A stretch of DNA of 64,000 bases from Juglans regia (taxonomy: Eukaryota; Streptophyta; Magnoliopsida; Fagales; Juglandaceae): the NCBI RefSeq assembly GCF_001411555.2, contig NC_049911.1, positions 31,035,044 to 31,099,043 on the forward strand, in the 5' to 3' direction. Each line of letters begins with the position of its first letter. The first letter of the stretch is position 1. Positions 1 through 13,500 of the stretch are shown piece by piece. Both the position numbers and the translations under genes were made by a program. The notes beneath the pieces are model-generated. The model was not told the origin of the DNA. It searched no databases and saw only the letters and a program-made list of their open reading frames with translations.

Positions 1-345
1 AAGGTCTCTTTCGATGATTCCGTCTTCTTCTTCCTGTTTCTTTCGGGGCTCAAAGGTCTTCTCTCTGTGCCGATCGAAGAAACCCTAGCCTTCCTCCCTC
101 AGTACCGATCGAAGAAACCCCGTCATCCTCGTGACCTCATCTTCCTAACCGACTCGCCGTCATCCTCTTGACCCCAAGGTTTGTTCTCTGTGATTTGGGT
201 AACATTTGTGTAGAAAACGAAGAACCAAGGCAATATTTCTCTGTAACATTTGTGTAGAAAATTAATATCGACCTAGAATGGAGGTCTTGGCTTGCTTTCT
301 CAGCAACAATTTTTTTAGGGTTTTCTCGTTTTATCATTTTGTTGA
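1..345 (+). other. leader-like GC-richer segment, origin unknown
   Basis: This stretch is richer in C and G than its surroundings and resembles a plant 5' leader: pyrimidine-rich, with two copies of cgatcgaagaaaccc (about 69-83 and 106-120) and a gaaaccctag string. The string taacatttgtgtagaaaa occurs twice (about 199-216 and 243-260). No long open frame is present. It lies upstream of the DJ-1 fragment in the same orientation, so it may be the leader and first intron of the same captured copy. That link is inference. Confidence 0.35.
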
Positions 346-483
346 TTTATGGGTCTGTTCTTATGAAAATGTTTGAATGGAAAAATCTTTGATAGATCTG
401 TGTTTTTTTTTTGTTAAATATGGGTATAAAGTATATGCTGCTAAACATGGTTGTAAACGTGGGTTTTTTTTTTTTTTTTTTGC

Positions 484-638
484 TATCTGAACTCTTTGGT
501 GATGCCTCAAAGTATGATGCTCTTGTTATCCCTGGAGGTCGAGCTCCTGCATATTTAGCTTTGGATGATTCGGTCATTGCCTTGGTGAAGGACTTCATGG
601 AGACCAAGAAGCCAGTTGCATCCATGATCCATCTGCCA
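484..638 (+). pseudogene. DJ-1/PfpI-family exon fragment, frameshifted
   Basis: One open segment encodes a stretch typical of plant DJ-1 homolog D / YLS5-type proteins, with YDALVIPGGRAPAYLALDD followed by a helix ending KPVAS. In the family this leads straight into the nucleophile elbow (A-S-x-C-H-G) that carries the reactive cysteine. Here seven extra bases at 624-630 shift the frame, so the cysteine and the residues after it are lost. The bases after the insertion still spell the expected elbow in the other frame and end at a plausible splice donor (638/639). No other exons lie in the window and a poly(T) run stands just upstream. I call it a dead gene fragment, possibly carried by the hAT-like element whose end lies at about 1257. 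Confidence 0.7.
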
Positions 639-1088
639 TGGTCAGTAGATTTTAGCTTCTACTAACGTTCTAAATGGATCCATGATCCATTTGTCAGAAA
701 TGTTTTGTGCAATGGAGTTGATATTTTGATGAATTTTGTTGGTAAAATCATAGCTAGAAAGTGTAATCCCAGATTCAACTAATGCCATAGAGATGCAGTT
801 TTGATATGTAATTTTATTTATTGTAATTTGTGTTTTGTAATGTAATGTAATGTATAAATACTAAATAATGAAATATGTAGTGATTGCATTATGTTTTTTT
901 AGATACATTTAGTTATAAAGTAATTAGTTTTATATATAAAAGAATATGAACATTTTTTTTTGAAAAATTTACAATAGAATATAGGCTCTTATAATAATAA
1001 TAATAATAATAAAAGCATTTTGAAAGAAACTTAATAATATGGGTTTCTGTTATAAAATTTCTGTTATAAAATAATAATAAAAAAAAAT

Positions 1089-1257
1089 CCGGGTACAATA
1101 CGGAACCCGGATTGCCGGGTTTCAAAAATCCGGATTCATTCGGGTTTCGGCCCGGGTCTAACCCGGATTAACCTGGCCCGGGTTTCGGCCCGGGTTTGGA
1201 ATCCGGGTTCCGGTCCGGTTCTACCCGGGTTCCCGGGTCGGAACCCGGATGAACACC
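1089..1257. mobile_element. hAT-like element end, CCCGGGTT-type subterminal repeats
   Basis: About 170 bp of alternating ccgggtt / aacccgg / cggcccggg words stand out as GC-rich inside AT-rich DNA and end in gatgaacaccctta. Read from the other strand the end begins taagggtgttcatccggg. Such GC-rich subterminal repeats behind a TAGGGTG-like tip are typical of non-autonomous hAT elements in plants. The matching left end is not found in the window, so the element either starts to the left or is broken. It could contain the DJ-1 fragment. Confidence 0.5.
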
Positions 1258-1446
1258 CTTAGTAATTGTTAAAGATATCGTTAGAAATAATATTTTACTG
1301 TTGCCCATTCCACTGTTTGTGGTAATACCAATGGTAAATTTTCGTTACAAATGCAACTATTTGTAACGAAATATTTTTATTTGTTGCAAATGATGCATGA
1401 TTAGCAACAAAAATAATGTCTGTTGCAAAAAATCATTTATGTTGTA

Positions 1447-1449
<3 letters not shown>

Positions 1450-1486
<37 letters not shown>
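1450..1486. repeat. (TA)n microsatellite
   Basis: Perfect TA run of about 37 bp. It directly follows gttgtagtg, which resembles the tip of a CACTA-type element, but no partner end was found. Confidence 0.9.
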
Positions 1487-1491
<5 letters not shown>

Positions 1492-1936
1492 CACGTACAA
1501 CAGGCCACAAGTAAGGAACTTCACCATCTTAGCTTGTAATTAACTGTCGTTAAGTGGTCTAGCTAGGCAACGTTTCAATCTCGCGTTGGTTTTCAAATGA
1601 TGATTTTGTAATTTAACAAAAGGAGTCGGAATCCATGATATTACATGTGTTATAAATCAATGTTTCTATAATTCAGGGTCGTTGTTTGTATACATAGATA
1701 ACGCAATCATCAATAATGACTACTTATTACTACTAAAAAAATGTTGAATTTGTGCGAAAGCTTTGTGAACGTGGTGCTCGTGACAAATAATATAATCAAA
1801 ATATTGGTCTAGACATCTAAAATAATATATGCAATCCACAGGAGAAATCATAACTATTTATTACATATGGAAGAGAATGCGAAAATAAGAATATAATTAG
1901 ATAGACTAATAAACTGAAACTTGACTTATAACACTA

Positions 1937-2165
1937 AGGTTGCGTTTGGATGCTGTGATGATATTTGATGATGTGAATTGATCTATAAATAGTAATATTT
2001 TGTAGGTCCTATTGAGATGTATTTTAATATAAATATGTTGAGATATGTATTTAAATGTATGAAATAGGTGGATATGAGTTTAAATTTTTTTACAAAAAAT
2101 TGAAAAAATAGTGGGTTCTATTAATAATTGGGTTGAGATGAGTTGAAAAGTACTTGACGCTTCCT
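1937..2165. mobile_element. degenerate copy of the TTTGGAT/GATGAGATGAG MITE family
   Basis: It begins TAA then ggttgcgtttggatgctgtg, and its right part contains gggttgagatgagttgaaaag. The AT-rich centre and length match the better preserved copies at 27152, 40510 and 52311. The right terminus has decayed. Confidence 0.5.
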
Positions 2166-2639
2166 TTAGAATATAAATAAATAAATATATTTTTAAACCA
2201 GGTTCAGTAGTAGAGGAGCGGGGTGTTACATAGCAGTAGTCTTGGTTTTTTCTTTTTTAATTTGACAAGATATCCAACATTAATTTTTTTATTTCAATAC
2301 CTAATTAAAAAGATTATTAATTAAAAATAGTACTCTTCACGTATTTCTTGTATCACAACCAAATTAGGTGCTTTTGGTCATGACTAATTATATAATTGTG
2401 GGGAGGATTTGAGAGACGAGAGAACGTGCATGAGTTAATGCCTTTGTCATGAGTCACTGTTGGTGGTTAATGTATCAACGCCCACTGAATAAACACCTAT
2501 GAATTGAGTCTTTAGAATGCTTAGCCACAACAAGCATGCTTGGTGGTTAATGTTCGTGTTGCATGTTTCTCTGTGCACACGTTTGCAGCCTGTTATGTAT
2601 ACTGGGTTGCTTATGTTGAATTTGCAAGTAAAAAGTGTT

Positions 2640-2985
2640 GGGAATAACTATATATCGAAGACTAACTTGAAATATAGTAGCAGAAATAAGCAAAAAAAAA
2701 AAAAAATACTGACAATCACACACAGAAAACGTCAAGATTTAAGTAATTCAGCTCAAAATGAGCCTACGTCCACTGGTGGGGTCGGTATCAGAAATTTCAT
2801 TATAAACAATGATGGAGTACAGAAGAATAATACAAAACTTCTTTCACAAAGAAGTTATCTCTCTTACTCTAAACTCTCTCTAGAAAATCACTCTTGAAAA
2901 CAAAAGTGACTTAAGAAGTGAAAAAAAATAGAAGAGGCGCCGTTTGATATTTATAGAAAACAGTGCATATTCACTTCTGAGAATA
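2640..2985. repeat. probable LTR-retrotransposon remnant
   Basis: AT-rich sequence with the phrases catacaatcac/aagatttaagtaattcag and gagcctacgtccactgg, which resemble the ends of some plant LTR elements. No second LTR, primer-binding site or coding domain is seen. A single 126-codon frame across it has no recognisable domain and I do not treat it as a gene. Confidence 0.3.
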
Positions 2986-2989
2986 TTGA

Positions 2990-3225
2990 CTCGAGCAAAC
3001 TCTCAAGCAGGTGTCGAGCAAGCGTAGGGTTTTGACATTTCGCTCAAGTGAACATAAGAGCGATATTAAGCAAAATCTTGGACTTGAATTTCGCATGAGC
3101 TGAATGTCGAGCGATGTTGAGGTAACTCTCGAACTTGCATTTTGCTCAAGTTGATTGTCGAATAATGTCAAGCGAATTCTCAAACTTACATTTTGCTCGA
3201 ACTGAATAAACGTCCACTCGACCAA
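2990..3225. repeat. degenerate tandem repeat, about 62-bp unit, four copies
   Basis: Units built around tgtcgagcga, ctctcgaacttgcattttgctc and caagttgat recur at about 62-bp spacing, each diverged. The motif pair gctcaag/tcgagc dominates. It directly adjoins the LTR-like remnant on its left. Confidence 0.6.
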
Positions 3226-3428
3226 ACATATACCAGAACACTATTTCCACTAGATTCAAGTCCCTTCCTAACAAAAAGAAATATAAATTCTGCTCATGGA
3301 AAAAGGTAGCTACTACAAGGAATATGCGTCTTCTTTTGTCCTGGCTCAAAACGACTGACAAATCTGTTAGAGATAACATAGAAGGATGAGCAGGTAATCA
3401 AGCGTAAGCAGTGAAATTTGGAATGAGG

Positions 3429-4788
3429 TCAAAATGCTGTTGCTGCCGGGAAATCATTCATTTCTATGACAATTTCAGTCTGGATCTCTTCCAAAATGGC
3501 ATCTCCAATCTCCAACGCAATTTCCCTCTTCTGCTGTTCCAAAGTACGCCATTCTTTCACGGAATCCGAGAAGTCCAAATCCAAGAAATAATTTGTGTTT
3601 GTTTCATCTGCAGCCTGTTTCCCCCATAACCTCATTCTTTCACAGATGAGCCTCCCAAGCTCTTCAGGCCCCAGCAATTCTTGGTGATGCTGCTTCTCTC
3701 TCTCCTTCCTCACATGGGTCTCCATCGCCTCCCTCACACAATCAAACAGAAGCTGCTTTGTTTGCTGCAATACCATTTTTGATTTCAAGTACTGTGGGGA
3801 AGGGTTAGACTCTCCAAGCCTTTGCAACTCTGCAACTCCTGTATGAATTGGCTTCTCTGTTGCCAAGTGAAAGAGCAATTCCCTTGGAAGAGCTGCTGAT
3901 GATAGTGTGTAGTCTTGTAAACCTTTCTTGGGACAGGCTGTTGGATTCTCTTCTTGTCTTATCCTGGTATTTTGTTGCTCTGTTTTTGTTTGAAAGAGCT
4001 AGTTAACAAAAAGCAAGAGAACACGAAAAATATCATAAGCATACAGTACTGAAGTTTCTAGCTGACAGAGAGACGGTTATAAAAGAGGGAGACCTTCAGG
4101 GGAGGATATTTCTTCTAGTACTGACACTGGGCTCAGTTGCTTACTGTCTTCATTGCATCTCCGCCGAAGCTTTTCAATCTGTTGCATCCTGTAAACTTTG
4201 TGAGTAACCTAATGAAATCATTGTATTAAAAGTAAAAATTTCAAAAAACTGGGTAATTGGAAAAATAGTGCTTCCACCTCTCTCTCTTACATTGCAGAGT
4301 TTCATAGCTTGGAAAGTTTCTACATCAAATAAGGTCTGATCTTTACATGATGAAGTTGATATTTCCTCCTTATCACTCTCGGAGCATGAGTTGAACACTG
4401 TCGTGCTGCTAGCTGAGGAAAAACCATCCGATTCCGCAACTTCTTTGTCAACCATCTCCATTGCAGGGGCACTATATTCTTCATCTCTATGTTCAGAACT
4501 CTTCCTTCTCTGGTCCTCTTTAATTGAAACAAACTTCTTATATACACATCCCAGTATTTTGGAGCAGCGTGGAACATCATTTCTGCTCTTGTTTAAGCCA
4601 CAACTGGCCGACCTCTTTAGTAACTTCGTTGAATTGCCGCAGCAGCTGCTAAGGTTACTTCTTGGATTTGAGCTGTTCTTCAGGCACCCTCGTTCTAAAA
4701 GATACCCGTCTAAGATGAAAGGTTCTTGGTGCTCCAGTAAAAATTCTCCAAGCTGTTTTGATGGTTTGGGTGGTGGTGTGGAAGCCAT
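3429..4788 (-). CDS. DUF4378 domain protein (TRM-like)
   Basis: Three exons on the minus strand: 4788-4291, 4178-4094 and 3979-3429. Lengths 498, 85 and 551 sum to 378 codons including stop, giving 377 residues with all phases consistent. The N-terminus has EPFILDGYLLERG, a motif shared by small plant DUF4378 proteins. A serine-rich acidic middle follows. The last exon carries the DUF4378 signature: SSAALPRELLFHLATE, then WGKQ, then a C-terminal helix ending LEIGDAILEEIQTEIVIEM. DUF4378 proteins overlap the TRM (TON1-recruiting motif) family, which guides cortical microtubule arrays, but a TON1-binding M2 motif is not obvious. The acceptor for exon 2 is placed at 4179-4180 because the CAG ten bases upstream would hit a stop. 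Biochemical function is unknown. Confidence 0.85.
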
Positions 4789-6019
4789 TAAAGTAGGTTT
4801 GCAAGTTCAAGCAGTAGGAAGACTAAATGATGAAGTGCCGATGACTTATATGGGATAGTAGACAAGGCATACCCATCAGTTTGGACTGAAAACTAGAGAA
4901 AGATTAGGGCATTTATTGAGAGAGAGAGAGAGAGAGTCCGAACAATCTCTCTTACTTCTTTAGGTTATATGTCTATATCTGCTGGGCAAAATCTATGAGT
5001 TGTGAAGATTGCCTGCACCTAGAAGGTTGGCTCTTGCGTGTGTTTTTAATCCTATTTCTTCAAATTTCAGTGCCCTGCGGCTGCTCATCCATATTATCTG
5101 TCTTTAGTCATCACACCTTCCTGAATTGTCTCTCAATGCCTCTCTAAATGGTCCCTGAAAATATTTATCATATATGCGAAGGGTACCCATAACTAAAAAG
5201 TCGATGGGAATAGTGGCAAATTGAATGTCGTTGTTTCTTCTTTTTTTCAGTTAAAATAAGATATATACATATGAACTTAATTACGAATGATTTTTTAACA
5301 TACATGCGCATATAAATAAATAACTGACTGAGCTAAAAAGAACCGCATTATTTTTCTTTTGAGTTATTATATTCTCAAGTCGATATATAAAACATACCAT
5401 CCACATCATTTAAATAATAAGATTTAATTTTTCTGCATAAATACTTTGCTTTGCACAGTAGAATTTTTCCGTTCTAATTATGCATGAAAATCGTTGTTTT
5501 GTTTACTTCTTCATCTTCAACTGACACTTGCGTTTTCTTTGTAGATGGATAAACTACCAATTCATATAGATATACTGGCAACGTCCTGACTGGCTCCTCG
5601 CCCCCTCAATTGCGCAAAATCAAAATTGTTGCAACTAACATCTGAAATAACAACATGTCTGTGAGAGAGGCTTAATTATATTACCCATTCATGTGGGCCT
5701 TCACAACGTGTTTTAATACATTATGGGGATGGGATATGGACCTCATTTTCCATCACCATGCTGTCTAGTTGATAGATAGCTCTAATCAACCCATTAAAAG
5801 CACTAGCGTTCACATTTGTAGGACCGCCCACTTGCGCTTTCAGAGAAACACGCTTGTGCTTTCATTCTGCTCCTCTTGACTTTCAGGATCTTTCAGAACA
5901 TAAAGGATGTCACGAACTGACTGAAATAACATATCTAATCGCATATCCGGGCGATGCACTGAGAATAATATTAATTTCCAAGTTATATTTTAATTTTAAG
6001 TTTTAAATTCTAGATTTTA
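4789..6019. other. intergenic, promoter side of DUF4378 gene
   Basis: It contains a candidate TATA on the minus strand near 4846-4853 (tatataag read on that strand) and a GA microsatellite at 4919-4936, just upstream of the DUF4378 start. The rest is AT-rich with no open frame worth calling and no repeat ends that I recognise. Confidence 0.5.
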
Positions 6020-6775
6020 AGATTAGAACATAGACCCAGAAATGCTGGGTGTCTTAATGGCATGAAAATGAGAATCTAAGCCATTCAAAGAAGATATACA
6101 TAGACCCAGCAGATATAGCAGAATGGAAGAAAAGGCTTGGATAAACCAAAAGTTGTAATTAATGTCTAAAATGTGATGCGTGAGGTGAGACTATGGTAGT
6201 CTCTGTCAACAGAATTCTAATAAAAGCAATCAGAATAGGAAAGATAATGTGGTTAGACAGCATCGACCTCGAAAGGAACTTAGAACAATATTACGGCTAC
6301 AATAAATAATATGTGATTATCGTAAAATGTCCTGAATCTTACAAACTATTCTGCAACAACAGAACCTGACCGGCTGACCGGTGTTCAATGTTCAGGTTGA
6401 AGCCTGAAAAAGTAACAAGATTGCTGAGATTTTCCATTTTCAGATGTTGCCCCCCCAATGCATTGATAACAAACAACATTCTTTAAGCGCTTGCTTCTCC
6501 TCCAATTTCATCTCAAGTTTCTTCCCTATTTCATCTCAAGCTTCTTCCACCCATACTTCATACTGAATAATGAAAAATAAGTCAGAAACCATTAAGCTCT
6601 AGTTACTATGCTTCCTTTCCTTGGGACAAAAACTCCACCAGATCCAGTTTTAACAATCAATTATACCCTGCTAAATCTACCAAGTTCTTTTCTTCGGTGA
6701 TTACATACTATAGTAAATTGTCCAAACTTCCAATGGCCAACCTCCAAACTCTCATGTATTTGCAATATTTTATTC
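6020..6775 (-). pseudogene. degenerate partial duplicate of the kinesin-7 gene
   Basis: Four blocks match the functional kinesin gene in the same order and orientation. About 6020-6290 resembles 14860-15140 (intron). About 6365-6580 resembles 15175-15345 (exon 13 and flanks). About 6585-6690 resembles 16545-16655 (exon 8). About 6718-6775 resembles 17203-17235 (end of exon 4 with its donor). Shared strings include ttgctgagat, ctaaatctaccaagttctt and cctccaaactctcatgta. Introns are included, so this is a DNA-level duplicate rather than a retrocopy, with the sequence between blocks deleted. Reading frames are broken throughout. It sits 180 bp beyond the stop codon of the PHD/GNAT gene. Confidence 0.8.
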
Positions 6776-6958
6776 TCGATTGACAGGTAAATAGAAATTT
6801 ATACCGAAGAAATTTAACAAGGACGTTAACTTTAATTGACAGGTAAATTTAACAAGCTCGAATCACTTTCACCTAATTTAGAACACAATTTTTACCAATT
6901 CTCTTTCTCCTTTATTCCGTAAAAGAACTCGTAGATATCATGAAGGATTTGAACCATA

Positions 6959-9325
<2,367 letters not shown>

Positions 9326-9470
9326 TCAGGTAGAAGAACAGAGATGGGAGAGTTTAGACTTGACAAGGACTTCCGGTTTCTTGGGATTCACGGTAGGGCA
9401 GAGAGGCAGTCTCGGCACGGTAGGGCAGTAAGCTGGCAGGAACGGAGTGGGGTCCGAGGGGAGATCGAGC

Positions 9471-9480
9471 CCCTTATAAA
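9471..9480 (-). promoter_or_regulatory. TATA box candidate of the IDM1-like gene
   Basis: On the minus strand this reads tttataaggg, 185-194 bp before the start codon. It would place transcription start near 9440 and give a leader of about 150 bases. Confidence 0.45.
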
Positions 9481-9486
9481 CTCTCT

Positions 9487-10586
9487 TCTCAAACTCGTTG
9501 ATGGGCTCGAGGCTAAATCTTTTTTAGATTAGTCCATAACATAGGAATGGGCTGAGCCCAGTTATTCTTAAAGGAATTTTAATCTGAATATCGAAGCCCA
9601 TTTTAGTTTTTAGAAAGAATAAAGAACAAATCAGGTATAGCCGAACAAGACCCAAAAAAAAAAAAAAACCACCGTTATGTACAACACTTTCATTTTTTTT
9701 TTAAACAGTACAACACTTTCATTTGATTTTTATTTCTATTGCGTTTATATGACATTATCGATTAATTATTAGATTAATTCTCAAAATAAAAAACTCAAGA
9801 ATCGATAGAAGTGAAATGAAAGAGTAATATATAGTATACTAAAAAAAGTTCTATCAAGTTGGCTCCAAGACTCAGCTTATTATAAAAGGCAAAGGGTTGA
9901 GTTTGAGTCAGCCTTCAAGTATGCCAACAAATTTACACTTATCAATTATCAAAGCCCTTGGCCCATCGTTGAATATTTACCATTTAAGAATTTTTATTTT
10001 TTGGAAAAAAAAAGCTATTAATGCCTTTAAATACTATTTTCATAAAATTATACAAATATTAGTTCCTATCTACATGCAAGATTTTTTTCTCTATCCAGTT
10101 ATATTATATCTCCGTAGTTTTATAATAGTTTGTGCTATATCCCTGGGTTCCATGGTGCATTTACGCACAATTGCCCCTAACACTTTTAATAAAAATAATC
10201 TTAAGAAATAATTTTAAAGTGTGCAAAACTCGCATACTTCTTTTAAAAAAAGTAAAATTTACCATTTAAAAAAATAATTTTTTTATATAGATATTAGATT
10301 TATTTATTATTTTCAAAATTTTCAAAAGGAATATACATTAAACATTTTAAAACTGCAAATATTATTTCTCTTCAATAATAGTAATATCAAGCAGTAAGAC
10401 GTCACTAATAGCTTTAAAATGAGTAACAAACAATATGAAAACAAACAAGGTCTATACTAGGTCAAATAAATCCATTTAAATAAATGACAAGCATCATGAA
10501 GTTCATAAGAGTTAAGAAATAACCGGCGCTCAAATTGTTAGCTTCCTTCCGTTCGGTCCATTAAACAAGCAAGTGCTAGTGAACTT
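9487..10586. other. intergenic between IDM1-like promoter and kinesin 3' end
   Basis: AT-rich with poly(A) and poly(T) runs near 9650 and 9690. I see no conserved open frame, RNA gene or clear transposon terminus. An open frame of 104 codons at 9897-10211 has no recognisable domain and is AT-driven. Confidence 0.5.
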
Positions 10587-13500
10587 TTAACACCCAAGAG
10601 ATTTGGGTACAGATCTCTTGGGTACAGAGACTAGATATTGAGCTCTCAACTTCTCACATTTAGACTTAACATCATTCTGGAAAGACACTAGTGATCTCTG
10701 CCGAGAGGCAAAGGCAGCACTAAACTGTTTAATCTCTTCTTCTAGATTTTTCCTTCTTTGTACTTCAGTGTTCAAATCCTTCAAAACGTTTTCCTTCTGG
10801 TCAGCAACCAGTGCAAGTTTTCGAGATGACTCCGAGACCATTTGGTGCAAATGATCCCTATCTTCTTTCAAAAGCTGAAACTCTGTTTCCAAACTATCGT
10901 ATCTTTCTTTAGAAACCACCAGGAGCTGGTTATTGAAATCCAACTCTTTCTCTAAGCCGTAGCATCTTTCCTTGATAGTGTTCAGTTCATTGCTCAGTTC
11001 TTCCTCCCAACAAGCAGTTTGTCCATCCTGAGTACATCCCTTAAACAAAGAAACTAGAATTTTAAACAAGACAGAAATCAACTCATATACTTTCCAACCG
11101 TTTCCAGACAGAATGTAGTTCTTTTTCACATGTCCTATGTGATAGACTAGATACTTCATGTGCGTGCCTGCGCATATACATGCATGCAGACAATTCTCTT
11201 TTCGGTGTGAGCTTGATGACATTACTTTTAGTGATCCTTATTAACCATGAGGTTTTTTCTTGGGATAGGTTGCACAAAGATTTCAATAATATGGAGGAGT
11301 GCGTAGCCCCAACTTATAGAATTATTCATACAAATTAGGGATTTAAACATGACCTATATCAACGTAAAGAGTTTAGAAGGGTACCATAAGTACCCTTGCA
11401 AAGTTTAGAAGAGTTGATAATTGAAGCATATATAAAAGCTACTTCATCAAGAGTTTATTCACTTCTTAGTTTTGATGTAGGGAAACACATTTTTTCTACA
11501 TCACAGGATCCTTATTAAAGTTTGTAACCACAGACAAGCACGCCCTAAAATCAGTTTGAAGTGCATTGAAGAAATGAGTTATTCCTTTCTGCTATTGTAG
11601 CTCTTCAGAAGTGCTTATTTTCCCTCAACTTAAGTGTGTAGTATTTGGTTTCCCATATAACATCATTTCTAACATCTGCATGTCCAGCTTACTGGAATAA
11701 AAACTAAATGGGTGGGTGGTGTCTAGAACCCCAACTCTAAACTTCAAATTTGATTGACTTTCAAGTGTTTTGAGAAGCAATTTGTGCTATGATAGATCAC
11801 CAAAAGCAGGAAAATGGTTAATTGTAAACCCTAGTATTTAATAAGTGAAAATTATGCCACTGCACCCAGAAAAGAAAAGCAGAAACTGGAAGGAGAAGAT
11901 ACGGACTAAAAACAAGAAATGATTTCTGTTGCTCTACAGACTAGCAAAAACTAAATTATCCTCAGATGCAAGCGTCTAACATAGGCCATCTTGTAGAACC
12001 TAGCTTGTGTTGTTTCTAGTAAGGACCATAGAAGAGCAAATTTGAAGGGAAGAAAAGATTTGAAGTTTCAATTGTTTTCAGATATCAATTTCCAAAGGAA
12101 AAACCAAGACAAGCTAATGATCCACTGTTTTGTCCTGAAAATTAACAAAAATTTAAAGAACATTTCATATTTGAGTTACTTTTTTGCTCATATTCTTATA
12201 CTATATAATTCATTCAAAATAAATAGCACCCATAACTAAAGAATCAAATGCTTAAAAAAGGAGTAAGTAATCCTAAAAACTTGATGGAGACCAAATTGAG
12301 AGTTAATGAATGATATCTTGATAGTTTTGAACAGGTAGCTACCTTATTTTCACAGCTACACCGTTTAGCCCTCAATTGTTTATTCTCAACTGTTGGTGTC
12401 TGTGACAATACCAGGGATGTAATTGTGCTGTTCAACTTCTCGTAAAGCACTTTGCATTGTTTTTGAATTAGAGAATTGTTCCCAGTGAAAGAACTGTGGT
12501 CATCCATTGCCATGGAGAAATGAGTTTCCAAAGTCTTAAACAGGGTTATACCAATTTCACTTGTGCTCGATACCAATTTTGAAGTTGAGGATTCCTCATC
12601 AGATACGAAACTCTGCTAAGAAAGAATAAAAATAAATGTCCTCTGAAGGGCAAACATCATATAAAGGTTGAAGGTGCATATTTTACACATGGATTTGACC
12701 TGTATTATTGACAAAACATCCTCATAGATATCTTTGCAACATTCCACAGATTCACCAAGCCTTTTGGGGATCTCTTGTATAAGTTTTGCTTCTTGTTGAA
12801 TTTTAGATATTTCATCCATTAGTTGATGGTTCAAAAGTATCTGCTCTGCATGCTTTCTCTGTAAATAAATGCAAGCGATCAATAAAAAAAACAACGTCAT
12901 AGCTATAATGTACACGTATGAGTTTCACATATAGCAAGAATGTACAAATTGAAATAGGTATATGCTTCACCTAACAAAGACAAGGAGCTACTATATGGGG
13001 AATGAGCTCAAAGATAAAGGCTCGCATGCCCCATTTGGATTCAGAGTTGATCTCAACTTATCTCATCACATCTCATCTAATCATAACTTCCCAAATTCCC
13101 ACACAAAATATAATAAACAATTCAACTTTTTCAAATCTCAAAACAATAATAATATTAAAAAATAATATTCTAACAATATTTTATTCAACTTTCATTTCAA
13201 CTTATCTCATCTCAACTCACCATCCAAACCTCACCTTAAATGAAGCAAGAAAAAGATTTACTATGCCATGACAACTTAAATTATGCAAGCATTTTCTGAG
13301 CCAAAAAAATGCATTTGAAAATTGTATAGTAACTAAAAAGAAAACATCAAAGTTCTAATATGGACTAACCTCCAGTTCATTTCTTTCTTCTGTGGCAATA
13401 AGTAATTGTCTCTTGAGATGTTGAACCTCTTGTTTATGATTCTTGGATGAATAGGTCTGAGAGAATGTATCGAGTCCAACCAAAACAACCATAAAACTTT

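Noticed and set aside
1438..1449. CACTA-type end (gttgtagtg)
   Set aside because: Only eight matching bases, with no partner end; it could be chance beside a TA microsatellite.
2517..2897. 126-codon open frame on the plus strand
   Set aside because: No domain and low-complexity lysine runs; it overlaps an LTR-like remnant.
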